Notes under the pieces: model-generated
The model's input: only the letters and a program-made list of their open reading frames with translations
Databases searched by the model: none
What the model was told of the DNA's origin: nothing
NCBI RefSeq assembly: GCF_040954645.1
Contig: NC_092805.1
Coordinates: 73,393,186-73,457,185 of the forward strand
Source: Diabrotica undecimpunctata
Taxonomy: Eukaryota > Arthropoda > Insecta > Coleoptera > Chrysomelidae
Length of the DNA stretch: 64,000 nt
Reading direction: 5' to 3'
In this document: one piece after another, positions 52,121 through 63,164 of the stretch
Position numbering within the stretch: position 1 is the first letter of the stretch
Layout of the letters: each line of letters begins with the position of its first letter
Program-made: the position numbers and the translations under genes

Positions 52121-52700
52121 ATGTTAACGTCCGAAGAGAAGGTAATGATACGAAACGTTTATGAAGGAATTGTCGGCAGAAAAATGGCATTAAATGTTAG
52201 CCAAGCGGTCGATATTTGTAGCAGTTTAACAAAAGTATCCGTTAGCTGTATTTATCGTGTACTTAAAAATACATCGGAAAATAAAAAGCAAGAAAAAGGT
52301 AAAACTAGAGGTAGGAAAAGCATTGTTTTGGATGACGAGACAAGGAATATTATACGTCGAAAAATTCATTCATTTTATTTTCGGAGTGAAATTCCAACAC
52401 TGAAAAAAAATTCTCAAGAGCTCGAAAACGATGACTACCCAAGACATCTCGTAGAGTCTTAATCAGGACCATGCGCGAAATGAACTTTCGATATGTAAAA
52501 CGCAACAGAAAAAGTATGCTATTAGAAAAAAATGAAATTATTCTGTGGAGAAGAAAATATTTAGAAGAAATACGAAAAATTCGCAGCACTGGACGCAAAA
52601 TATATTATTTGGATGAAACCTTGATTAACGAAGGTCATACAGTTGGAAAAGTTTGGCAAGGTTTAAATGTCAAACGTAAACGCGAAGCATTTATATTACT
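52121..52700 (+). pseudogene. IS630/Tc1-superfamily transposase (DDE_3-type), N-terminal half
   Basis: MLTSEEKVMIRNVYEGIVGR, SSLTKVSVSCIYRVLKN (helix-turn-helix), RKSIVLDDETRNIIRRKIH, then after a shift near 52460 MREMNFRYVKRNRKSMLLEK and RKIYYLDETLINEGHTVGK, which holds the first catalytic aspartate. Sequence homology ends after KREAFI, where a tandem repeat begins, so the rest of the catalytic domain is lost. Confidence 0.8.
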
Positions 52701-52705
52701 TGTTT

Positions 52706-53135
52706 TTTATAGCTTTTTGTTTGTGGCATTCTGTATTTTTAGGAGACTGTATGGAATAAGCCACAAAATATTTATTTATAGGTTTAATTTACTGATGTTT
52801 CGATCTCTATATAAAGAGATCGTTTTCAAATATACAAGTGATAGTAATATTTATTTTTCTATGGCTTTTTGCTTGCCGTTCTGTATATTTAGAAATAATG
52901 TTGGGAATAAGTAACAATATATTTAATTGAAATGTTTAATTTACTGACGTTTCGATCTCTATATAAGGAGATCGTTTTCAAATATACAAATGATAGCAAT
53001 ATTTATTTTTCTGTTGCTTTTTGCTTGTGGCATTCCATATTTTTAGGGAGAATGTTGGAAATAAGCCACAATACATCTATTTACATGTTTATTTTACTGA
53101 CGTTTCGATCTCTATTCCAGAGACCGTTTTTAAAG
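52706..53135 (-). repeat. ~150-bp tandem repeat (three units) with hairpins
   Basis: Units start at about 52716, 52867 and 53017 (spacing 150-151 bp). Each has GTTTCGATCTCTAT...GAGAYCG, a hairpin, and on the minus strand ends in GAAAC(G/A)TC(A). A fourth, inverted copy lies at 53217-53285. See findings for the hammerhead-like reading. Confidence 0.8.
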
Positions 53136-53216
53136 TTAAGAAAAAAAAGAAAATAAATAATATAAGATTATATAAATATATAATAATAAACAAATAAAAT
53201 AAATATAACTATAATT

Positions 53217-53285
53217 TATATCTTTGAAAACGGTCTTTGGATATAGAGATGGAAACTTCAGTAAAAACCTGCAGATAAATATATT
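53217..53285 (+). repeat. inverted fourth copy of the 150-bp repeat hairpin
   Basis: TTTGAAAACGGTCT...AGAGATGGAAACTTCAGTAAA in the orientation opposite to the three units at 52706-53135. Confidence 0.7.
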
Positions 53286-53336
53286 GTGGCCTATTTTGAA
53301 CAATAATATTTAAACAATATAATATAATTAACGTTC

Positions 53337-53418
53337 AAATAAAAGTGAGTGTACGCCACTGGATTTTCATACGTCTATAAAAGTGAGTGTGCGCCACTGG
53401 ATTTTCATACGTCTTTCC
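53337..53418. repeat. 43-bp tandem duplication
   Basis: ATAAAAGTGAGTGTRCGCCA ... CTGGATTTTCATACGTCT occurs twice in a row with one difference. Confidence 0.85.
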
Positions 53419-53449
53419 CCACTTCTACGCCTTCAAACGATGAATTACT

Positions 53450-53706
53450 CTCCCAAATAGTGAAATTAGAGTTTAGACGTAATGTAAAATTTCATGTAGA
53501 TAGTCTGGAGGAAAAATAACATCCTTTCAAAAGCTGTGGATGATTTTTCTGCTAAATTAGCTCCCAAATTTATTCCGTGTATTGTTCATAAAGTTTTATC
53601 TCCTTTGGTATATAATCTTAAGGATCTAGATGGTAAAGACCTTGGTATTTTCATGTGCAAGATATTAAGTTAGATGTTACTGATTCTAGTGATGATAAGT
53701 CTCAAT
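53450..53706 (+). pseudogene. Gypsy-4 integrase C-terminal module
   Basis: Reads VWRKNNILSKAVDDFSAKLA, KFIPCIVHKVLSPLVYNLKD and LDGKDLGIFHVQDIK in two frames: the SH3-like C-terminal module of Gypsy integrases, ending DSSDDKSQ and TAA near 53707. It continues the pieces at 48860 and 51211. Confidence 0.78.
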
Positions 53707-54095
53707 AATTTTGTATAATATGGTAAAGCATTATCTTTTATTACTTTATATTTTGATATTTGTCTAATTATGATTAACATATTAATCTTATTTATTTGAC
53801 AATATCCTACTGTTTATATATTTCTATTATTTTACTTTGGGTAATTGTTTTTGATACAATTAAAAGCCTCATCCAGTACTTTATGTATGACAACATGTTT
53901 TGTTGCATACATACATGGTGTTTTAGTTTTCCTAGGATACATATATCCTAAGGAGATTTTGGGCCAGATTATATGAATCTGTGTTCCTTTTTGGTCTTTT
54001 AGAGACAATTAATATACCGTAGGTATATATAAATTTTGTGGATAACGTGTTTTGACGTGACAACGTCTTAAATTAGGTTGTGGCTCGGAGTCATT
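53707..54095. other. AT-rich stretch
   Basis: No gene recognised; possibly the 3' non-coding end of Gypsy-4. Confidence 0.35.
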
Positions 54096-54345
54096 TAAGA
54101 AAAAGTGTAACGCCCGCTCACGTCTGTTACAGTGAGTCGCCGAACGAGAGAGAGGCCCGCCGGACCGGCGAATGCCTTGCGTCTCTCTCCCACTCAAACA
54201 TGATCGGTCCGCTGCGCGCGGCATTAGAGAATTAGGCGCGTTGAATCGCTAAAGTTGAAAATCGTTGAAAGTATCGTCAGCTGTGTCTGTAGTGAAATGG
54301 AGTGCTTAGATTCGTCATTTACAACAACTACAACAATAAAGGTAA
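54096..54345 (+). promoter_or_regulatory. small GC-rich island with possible first exon
   Basis: 54100-54240 is markedly GC- and CpG-rich compared with the rest of the window. At 54298 an ATG opens MECLDSSFTTTTTIK, followed exactly by a donor-like AAG|GTAAAT at 54343-54349. This could be a promoter with the first coding exon of a host or transposon gene whose next exon is not identified. The peptide is not recognised. Confidence 0.35.
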
Positions 54346-54349
54346 ATAA

Positions 54350-55434
54350 TTGTACACTAATATTTCATTATCGTAAACTATGATTGATTGATTAATTGTT
54401 AGATTGACACAAAAGTTGAGAAACTGAGTTTATAGGTTATGTCATACTATTGACAAATGTTGATAGTGTTAAGTAAATTATTAGTTTAAATCACTCTGCA
54501 ATCAATCGTAATTCAGTCGATTGAGAAGAAACAGCGCGTATTGCTAGTCAAACATTTAAAATAACAAATTATAACTTCTAACCTGTCAAAACAGGGCGAC
54601 CAAACAAACGAACTAAACCGACCAATCACCACGCGCGGAGTTAGAATTTAACTGTGTTTAGCAAGAATTTCAAGTTCCAATTTTAGTAAATGTTTTAATT
54701 TTCAACTTTACCTTTTACATTTACAAATTTTAATTAATTTCAAATTTATTTAGCAAAAATTTGAACCTTCGATCTGAATAAGTGTTTTGATTTTCAAATT
54801 GATTCTTTAAAATTAAAAATATTAAAATATATATAATCAGAAGTGAACGTCACATAACATTATCTGTACTTATTATTATTTAATATGTAGGCAAATACAT
54901 GTGACCATACTTGGTAGACACAATTGGAAATAGTAATTTTTTATAACTGAAAAAAATAAATATATAAAATACTGGTAGCAAACAATAACTTCAATGATCG
55001 ATATCTCCGCAACTAATTGATATATCGAAAAAATTTTCAAATAAATTTTGTAGAAAATAATAAGATCAATAATATAATATAAAATAAATAATATATAAAA
55101 TAATATATAAAAATATAATATATAAAATATAAATAATATATAAAATACCTAATAAATCGGTAATGCAATTCTTATTTTCATTCAATTCCTTGTTCCTATT
55201 GTGCAATTTAATAATATTCATATCAATAAATATTCTACCGAGAAAAAGACGTTGTCACGTAAAATCTTCGCCCGTAAAACCGACTTTACAGGCAACCGAT
55301 TTTTTTTTCTTATTTCTTTTGGAGTTAAAATAATTCTCTGCATATCTACTTTTAGAAATCTGGTCTAGAATTATGGCGCTTTGAAGTTTTATTGTAGTAT
55401 ACCTACTTTCACTTGTTTTCTTCTATCTTTTGTA

Positions 55435-55491
<57 letters not shown>

Positions 55492-56330
55492 GTGCTTAAT
55501 TATTTTGTGCAGAAGATCCCTGGTTTATAGTTAGTAAGAATAACATTTCGTATGTATCATTATCTTATTTTCATTATTAACTATTAACTTACTCTTCTAG
55601 GACTTGTTTTATGCAGTTACTATATCACTTTTGTGTAGAACTTTGTCTTATTTGACGTATCAAGTAAAGTTTATATGTATTTTTGAGTTGTTTATCAATA
55701 ATTACATTTGCATATCAATGTCTACATGCTTTTACTAATATTATAATTTTGATATTGTTATCTTACTTTAGGTACTCAGTCATCCCGAGTACTAATTTAT
55801 TTTTTGAGATTTATTCATTAGCAGCGTCAATTAGCTATTCATTTCTGTAACATATGATCTCTCTATTATATATTTACCTGACTTTGCTTATTTGCCTTTA
55901 TTTTTATATACTTACCCGATTTGACTTTAATTATTAACTAGACTTCATACTATCTTATATATGTATATTATGCTATCTTGCAAAAGAAGTCGTTGTACTT
56001 CCGATGAAGAATTTCTGAAGACAGAATTCTTCAACAATGTATATCTGAATATATCATTATTTTTTATTATTATTTTTTTGTTATTGTGGACCTGAGCTTT
56101 GATGCAGATGTACATTCGTACCACTGGATCTTCCTTAAATGGTGGGTTGTCTCCAAGGTATGGCGTCGGGGGGTTCATGGCACATAGGGCTGTCGTCTCC
56201 GAGGAGCGCTGTCGTGGTTTAACCATGGACTATGGGCTACTGCGTTCATACCAACATGGTTTTAATTGATCCTTTGGTAGGGTCCAAAGTCTGCAGATAC
56301 CAGATTAATTTAAATTAATTTTCTCCCCTC
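54350..56330. other. long AT-rich stretch
   Basis: No supportable gene. Very AT-rich words (ATATAAAATA repeats) at about 55070-55150 and a (TA)n array at 55440-55488. A minus-strand frame at about 56100-56230 (TTALCAMNPPTPYLGDNPPF) looks like part of an unclassified repeat. Confidence 0.45.
55440..55488. repeat. (TA)n microsatellite
   Basis: Pure TA array of about 24 units. Confidence 0.92.
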
Positions 56331-56334
56331 ACTT

Positions 56335-56370
56335 TTAGTCTGATGAATACTAAAATTCATTGGGTAATAT
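56335..56370. repeat. unit of a degenerate tandem repeat (first copy)
   Basis: Contains GTCTGATGAATACTAAAATT with a small inverted core. Related units occur at about 61041, 61131 and 61231. Confidence 0.65.
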
Positions 56371-56799
56371 GCATTTATATTCCCCTGAGCGTTTCCCTCA
56401 AAAACTGTATATATTATAATTGAGGGGCTTAGAATAAAAGGGATCCAAGTGCAATTTTGCTAGTTTTGAGATATTTAAGGTTAAAGTTGTTTGAATAATT
56501 AAAATTCCTTGTACATTAGCTACTATCGTACATAGTATTATATTATTATAGGATCAGAAAATTATTATACCTACACAAATTAAAAAAAAACAACCAATTC
56601 ATCTTTATTTTGAAATAAAGCACTTGGACCCTTCTTATTCTGAACGGTCAACCAATTATTATCTGGATTAAAATGTATCCGTAGAATCTTTGCAGGAAAA
56701 AGGTGAATTTTGATAAATGATTGTTTGAACTTTATTGGGTAATTTATTTAATTATAATATGAAACGCTAAAATAAAAAAAATATCTGGACACTAAGCAA

Positions 56800-57690
56800 G
56801 TTTCACTTATAATCAGAGTCCAGCACTGTTATATCTTTCATGTCTTCGTCAAACTGAGTTTGCTGCGATGCCGACTCCAAAGTTTTAGTATTTCCTTGAA
56901 ATGCTTCTTCAGACACTTCACTTCAGACACGTCTGAATACGTTAACGGTATTAGTTTTTGATTTTTTCTTGTGTTCATTGGGAAGGTTGTTGTAGAACTC
57001 GTGCTAAGCCGGTGGAACAAAAGTAAGAAGTTTTTGAATATTGTCCCATTTCCATGGTAACAGTAGGACGTTCAGCTCTGTTTTGTATACATATACATGT
57101 AAAAAATAAAAACTCTTCATTTAATGGTTCCTTAAAAGAAAACAAAAATGTTTTCTTGATTCATTCAGTTTACATTAAATTTTTTGCAAGCTGATTGAAT
57201 TAGCTGTGCCCAGTGCTTTGGAATAAATACCTGTGGATTCTTACGCTTCACTTTTTCCATTTTATCAAAATTACTATCGCACTCCATAAATGTATGGGCT
57301 GGTTCCAAAAACTTGTGGTGAATCTCTTGAATATGAGTAGATTTAACAAGAACATAAACAGCTTTACAACGTTTTTATATTTGTTCTGCCCACCGCAGCA
57401 ATCGCTATATGCGATGATCTTGGTAACACCTTTAGAGAGTATTTTTTTTTTAAATGAATGAGGCACTAACCAATTTCTTGAGATCCCCTGCTTGAAATGG
57501 ATTCATCCCAGATGTGCATTTCTGATCTTTCTGTAGTTACATTGTGAACACAAAAATTAAACGTCCAAAGCTGTCGCAAATAAAACGCTTTGGAAGTAGT
57601 TATTAAGGGAGTGGGAAGGGTTTGCTGGAGATCAAAACTGAGATTTCTGCTGGATCTCATGTAGTTCCTTACATTGTTGAACATATAACT
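56800..57690 (-). pseudogene. DUF7869-like transposase, C-terminal part
   Basis: Minus-strand pieces: [57 protein letters not shown], then KIIAYSDCCGGQNKYKNVVK, and near 57050 IQKLLTFVPPA and HEFYNNLP. The block with FDLQQ-LPTP, YLRQLW-YN-VH, W-E--ASRGSQE and YSD-CGGQN is shared by a large family of insect transposase-like proteins (DUF7869 in my recollection). The spaced Asp residues suggest an RNase H-like fold. Several frameshifts and a premature end. Confidence 0.68.
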
Positions 57691-57799
57691 AGTATATTTT
57701 GTTTAAATTCAAATCCGAAGCCAAGTATCTTGTGTTCAAATTTGAATTCCTTGAATAATGACATATATTTTGGGAATTTGGCCGACTTTTCTGCTATAA

Positions 57800-58090
57800 T
57801 GCATTTTAAATTATTTTTTTAAAACTATTTCTATGTTTTATACACAATGTAAGCCATAAATATCGAAGGTGATAATATACGTTACTTTCTATAAGTAGTA
57901 GCAAAGAATATAGTATGCGTGTATATTCTTTGGTAGTAGTATACTGACTGAATTCAAGTTGGAAGCTGGAATATAAGGGATCTGAAACGGTGCTTGGATC
58001 CATTTTAAACTAAAGGTTTCTATATTTTTATGTATCAAACTTTTTTCAAAGCCCCTTAGATGGCAGTCTATGTATAAAATCACTTAGATT
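57800..58090 (-). pseudogene. DUF7869-like element, upstream coding remnant
   Basis: Two short overlapping minus-strand frames (FSLKWIQAPFQIPYIPASNL; DPLYSSFQLEFSQ) lie between the transposase and the right terminal repeat. Probably a decayed N-terminal part; not certain. Confidence 0.3.
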
Positions 58091-58240
58091 CATTTTAAAA
58101 TTAATAAAACTATACTTTAGGTATTCAAATCTGTATTTAACTCGATATTAAAAAAATTACACTTGGATCCCTTTTATTCTAAGCCCTTCAATTATTAAAT
58201 TTTACTTTTAAGCTACACCATTTTACTGGTTACTTTATAA

Positions 58241-61026
58241 CAGTAGGTAAGAGGTGGGATACTTGATCCCCATTTAAATTTGTCGCCCAATGATATCCTA
58301 TTACTGTTCTGTTGACCCACTTGGGTAGAGGCCATACTGTTTACTTTGTTTTGACAAATGGCTGCTACTTCAGAACACGCTTCACATTTTAATCAAGATT
58401 TTTCTATTTTGTGACATTGAAAGATTATTTTACGCGTGCGAGATAAGTTATAACAACTTTAATTCGTTTAGTTTATAATTATACTGCCCAAATAGTTGAA
58501 ACATTTGTACTTTGATCCACTAAATTCTAAAACATTGGTATTTAAATTGTAACTGTTTTAACCTAAAACTTGCACTTGTTAGAAAAATGACATTGCAGGG
58601 ATAGTTGATCCTATTAAATGGGGGATACTTGATCCCAGGATCAAGTATCCCACTTTGTGTTTCTTTTAATCTCGTGTTTAATGTAATTAATTTTATTCAT
58701 GTTTATTTTTTCCGATGCCACGTAAGTACTCAACTAAAATAGGAGCCACGAAAAGAGTTCCACCTGATGCAGAAAATGTTAAACCGGCTGTAAATGCTGT
58801 AAAAAATGGAGGAAGCTATAAAGCATCCACTAAACAGTTTAGAATAAGTGTCATGACATTGAAGAGGTTGTGCAGAAAAAACATGATATCTCTCCCAGGC
58901 TACAAGGTGAGCAAGGTTTTTTCACTTGAACAGGAAAAAGAACTTGATATGTTTTCGAAAGATATGTCCATGATGTATTACGGTCTTACCGTGGTGCAAT
59001 TGCGCAAATTGGCATACTCCTATGCTGCAGAAAACAGGATATCATATCTCCCTGCCTGGGATAAAACAAAGCACGCTGGCCGCGGCTAGTACCGAGGTTT
59101 TCTTGATAGAAACCCTACGCTGTCATTAAGGATACCAGAAGTCACAAGCTTGGATCGAAGCTCAGCTTTTAATCGTCACACGGTTGGTACATTCTTTAAT
59201 CAATTAACAAATGTTTATACACGGTACCAGTTTCCTCCTGAACGTATATGGAATATTGACGAAACGAACCTCACTACAGTATACAAACCTGCTAAAATAA
59301 TTGCTGTGAAAAGCTCGAAGCAGGTGGGCAAAATTACATCTGCAGAACGAAGCGAACTGGTTACGGTGTGTGCTGGCATCAATTCTCGCATGCCTACTTA
59401 CATGATATTTCCCAGAAAAAACTGGCAGGACAGGTTTCTAAGCCATGCACCTTCTGGCAGCAATGCAACAAGATATCCCAGTGGATGGATGGCTTGCTCT
59501 ATTTTTCTGAAGTTTTTGGAACACTTTGTTCGTTTCGCTCAGCCAAGCCTAGATCGGAATCATTTATTTGTTATATAAAACCATGAGAGCCACTGCTCAT
59601 TGGAGGCTGTAAATTATGCGAGAGACAACGGCATTGTATTTCTTACAATTCCGCCGCACACCTCTCATAAGTTGCAGCCGCGCGGTTTTTGGTCCACTAA
59701 AGACTTACCACTCCCAAGCAACTTCTACTTTTATGCTCAAATTTTCCGGGAAAACTATTACCATTTACGACATTGCAGAACTGCTTGGAGATGCGTTCCT
59801 TCGAGTCATGGCTCCTTCAAATATAATAAGTGGGTTCAAAGTATCTGGAATATGGCCGATAAATCCAAACATATTTACTGACGACGAATTTATAACCAGC
59901 GCTGTCACGGACTGTCCAGACCCAACTTTGATTCAGGAATCAGTTCTGGATCCAATACAGCCAACGCCTAGTGCTAGTACATCAATTTCTATAGAACCAA
60001 CGTTGTCTGGGGCCCTAAAACCTTGCACTCCAACATCGGACATAATGTCTGTGAAACATTTTTCTCCACAAGACATTATGCCCTATCCCAACGCAGCACC
60101 TCGCGCCCAATCTTCTCGAGGTAGAAAACGGGGGCGCTCTCGCATCCTAATTGATACCCCTGAAAAAGCGGAAGTTAAAGAACTTGTTATTAAGAAAGCC
60201 GCAATCAGTAAAAAAAAAAGAGCAGAAAAGCTTCCAACACTTAGAAACACTGAACTTTTCGATTCGACTGATGAAAAGGAGGATGATCTTCCTAGCCTTC
60301 CAGATAGCAGCGGTGGTTCTGATTTCCTTTTAGATGATGAGCTTATTGATGACGTGGATCCTGAGCCAGACGACTACGTTTTAGTCAAGTTTTGTACTAA
60401 AAAAACAATGAAGTTTTATGTTGGAAAAGTTTTGTGCCTGAAAGAAAAGACATTGGAAGTTAAATTCTTAAGGCGGAAGGGACTAGAAGAAAACTTTTTC
60501 AACAGTAGAGGACGTCAGCGAAGTGGACCGGATAGACGTACAAAAGCTGCCGCAGCCGTCCGTCAGCAGAACGACCAGGACTGCTGACATTATAAAATTT
60601 AACCATAGATTTGATGCTAATGTTTTCTAAATAATTGTTCATTTTTGGCTCAAGTTATTTTTGTATTTTATGTTTTTATTTAATAAAGTAGGTAGTTTAA
60701 TTTGTTTCATTGTTTAATTACCTTTCATAATTGGCAATAATTACTTATGCTATGCATCATAAGTGGGATACTTTATCTCAGGGATCAAGTAGCCCTCTCA
60801 CGGGGATCAAGTATCCCTTATGGACAGGGGTTCTTGAACTGCACTAGTGTTTTACAAGAACTGATCTACCTTATTTGTTCTACAAGTAAGAGATTCTATG
60901 TGAACACCCAGTGGAGGGAATTAACCACATTATGAACCTGTTTAATGAAATTAAGAAAATAAATATTATGGCCTGAAATAATCTTTAAACACTAAAACAG
61001 GGATCAACCATCCCACCTCTCCCCTG
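58241..61026 (+). mobile_element. pogo/jerky-type transposon
   Basis: Terminal inverted repeats CAGTAGGTAAGAGGTGGGAT (58241) and, inverted, CAGGGGAGAGGTGGGAT (61026), continuing to a GGGATACTTGATCCC-like word. Several more GGGATCAAGTATCCC-type words lie just inside both ends. The plus strand encodes a DDE_1 transposase. Length 2.8 kb. Confidence 0.85.
58715..60587 (+). pseudogene. pogo/jerky-like transposase (CENP-B HTH, DDE_1)
   Basis: Starts MPRKYSTKIGATKRVPPDAE with an HTH_Psq-type N-terminus (NGGSYKASTKQFRISVMTLK), a CENP-B-type region (EKELDMFSKDMSMMYYGLT) and DDE_1 core: ERIWNIDETNLTTV (first Asp), then LFVI(stop)NHESH where the Asp of the family's DNHxSH motif is replaced by TAA at 59576-59578, then TIPPHTSHKLQP. 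An earlier TAG at 59087-59089 replaces the conserved Trp before YRGFLDRNP. A frameshift near 59690 removes the third acidic site; the rest (VFGPLKTYH to 60587) is open, with a basic RGRKRGRSRI tail and an acidic C-terminus. Dead copy. Confidence 0.88.
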
Positions 61027-61029
61027 CCT

Positions 61030-61275
61030 TATTTAATTTCAGTTTAATGAATACTAAAATTCATTGAGTAATTTTTTATTTTTCCAGAGATATTCTCTGT
61101 AGTAATTTATTAATAGTAAATTAATAATTTCAGTGTGATGAATATTACAATTCATTGGGTAATTTTTTTTTATTTTCCGCAAAATAACATCTGAAAATTA
61201 TTTTGTTATATGTTTTTTAAAATATAAGAAATTTTAGTCTGACGGATACTAAAATTCGTTGGAAAGTATTCAATT
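61030..61275. repeat. ~90-bp degenerate tandem repeat, three units
   Basis: Units at about 61041, 61131 and 61231 share AGTNTGATGAATACTAAAAT and TTCATTGGGTAATTTT. A fourth unit is at 56335 on the other side of the two DNA transposons. Confidence 0.65.
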
Positions 61276-62330
61276 TTCCTGAGTAATACTCTAAATTTTT
61301 TATGATCAACATTTTGTTATTATATTCATTAACTTGATTGCTTTATTATAAGTATTTATTTTTGATTTGTTCCTACGGATTACTACTGTATATACTTATT
61401 CCTAGGTAGAACATTGTGTTCTTGTTTTCTTTGAGAAAAATTTCTCAGTTGTGTTCGAAATTTTTCTGATGGGTGGTAGGAGTGTGTAACATTATAAACA
61501 TCACATCCTTATTAATTGATATTTAAATAATTATTTTATTTTAATTTCTTTATTAATTTATTAATTCCTTAACCTTCAGTTTCTTTTTTACTATTTTTTC
61601 TTCAAAAATAGTTGATGCCCTCTCTCTTTCTGTCCGGTAGACTAAATATTCTGTTCTATGTTCACAGAAGAGCTAATTCCATAATAGACATATGTTCTAT
61701 ATTATGTTCAATGGCATCTGTGCTATACTTCATTGTAGTCACAACTTTTGTCTCCCACTTATTTCAGTCAATCAGCTTTTCTAACGTGGTGGGATATTCT
61801 TTTTTTGTATGTAGTTAAAATTTATAAAAGAAGGTAAAAATTATTATAAGGTTCATTTTATGGTCTGCTGAAATCTCTTGGGGTGAATACTTTTATTGTA
61901 ACCTACATTTTATAATTCTGATAGTATTTTCAATATTCATAACCTCACTTCTTTCAAAGCTACGTTTTCGATTTTATGCATGTATGAATCTTACAAAACT
62001 TAATTAATTTTAATAATAATTCTATTTCACTTTATCCTTGCCATCTGCTATTTGTTTAATTGTGATTTTGTAAAATAATTGGCAAGGAAGTTAACCCGCT
62101 TTGATGTCTCGCTAATACACCCTGTGTTATATTCTAGTTTATGGAATAATTTATTGCTACTAGTGTAGTAAGCCGGAACGATGTCTACGGAGATAAAATT
62201 TATATCAATGAATTCTGCTTAGAACTACAACACGTTTCATTAACTTGAAATCTGCTCATTTAGTGACAATCCATCAAACCACCATCATGAGCCATCAACA
62301 ATTTACCCTGTCAACCTCATGAAGCCATAA
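61276..62330. other. AT-rich non-coding stretch
   Basis: No supportable gene or repeat. Confidence 0.45.
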
Positions 62331-62334
62331 GTAT

Positions 62335-62612
62335 TGGTACGAACATGCATTCGGTGTGGCCCGTGTAACGGTTGCATCTCGAAAGCGACTAAAAGTTTCC
62401 GGCGATGTATCGAGCGCAAGAGAGATCAACCCGTCAAATAGGCGAATTAGAGGTGGGCTACTCCAGAATGTTCTAGTACATAGTGACTTTTATATATAAG
62501 CGAATACCTTCTAGGAGTGGAGTTTAGTTGATAAGATGTTACCGAACTGTAAACTTATAAATAAATATATTTATATAAATTCGAACCGCTCGTTTTATTT
62601 AATCTCGCTACA
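62335..62612 (+). repeat. solo LTR of the Gypsy-1 family
   Basis: 278 bp, starting TGGTACGAACATGC and ending CGCTACA. It is homologous over its length to 4137-4414 and 9603-9911 but in plus orientation. The 4-bp duplication GTAT flanks it (62331-62334 and 62613-62616). It arose by LTR-LTR recombination of an independent insertion. It has a TATATATAAG box at about 62490. Confidence 0.9.
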
Positions 62613-63024
62613 GTATCAATTTTAAATTTGTGCATTGTAAAGCAACTGAATTTTTATTGTTTAATTCATAGTTGAAGACAAGACGGATTCACAATTGAGA
62701 GACTAAGCTAGGCGAAGCATAGACGATAAGCTCCCATAGTTGATTGAGGCATTATTTTATAATAGTATTTCAATTCTCTTTGGTAGTCTTGCACATGGTC
62801 GCTCTATGTTTGCACCAGTGGCGGCTTGTGGGGGTAGGCAGGATAGGCCGGGCCTACCCAATAATTTTAATAGCTTTAAACACATATTCAAAAATTATGT
62901 TAATGCATGTAAATAACTTTTAAATGTACTAAATCACTCAATACATTGCGTCCGTTAAAACAACTATGTTATTATATTCCCACAGAAAACATCGAATCGT
63001 ATTCACGCATTTTAAATATCATTA

Positions 63025-63164
63025 ATAGGCCCGATCGGAACTGGCCGACCGAGTTCACATAAGATCCCCGTACAATAAGCGTTTGAAGTTAAGCAGCTTG
63101 CCGGACAACAATTTATATTGTCGTTTTTATGCTTGCTGTTTAGGCACCAGACGATCGGGCCTAC
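63025..63164. repeat. inverted-repeat segment inside the hAT element
   Basis: TAGGCCCGATCG at 63027-63038 and its exact inverse CGATCGGGCCTA at about 63151-63162 bound about 137 bp. It is GC-richer than its surroundings. Confidence 0.55.

Larger units (their letters stand above)
48845..53706 (+). mobile_element. Gypsy-4 integrase region, broken by two insertions
   Basis: The plus strand carries one integrase in three pieces (48860-49493, 51211-51480, 53450-53706). The first gap is a LINE with a 13-bp duplication. The second holds an IS630/Tc1-type transposase fragment and tandem repeats. No LTR could be recognised on either side. Confidence 0.75.
56417..58195 (-). mobile_element. DNA transposon with DUF7869-like transposase
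   Basis: About 38-bp terminal inverted repeats, TAATTGARGGGCTTAGAATA followed by AAAGGGATCCAAGTG, at 56417-56456 and inverted at 58154-58195. A partial internal copy lies at about 56620. Between them a minus-strand transposase remnant is found. No target duplication is clear. Confidence 0.75.

Noticed and set aside
56335..56370. Hammerhead reading of CTGATGA in the 90-bp repeat
   Set aside because: No GAAA follows the potential stem II; only the CTGATGA word matches.
63040..63110. Possible 5S rRNA gene
   Set aside because: Only about 13 bp resemble the 5S box A; the rest of the 5S sequence and its order are not present.
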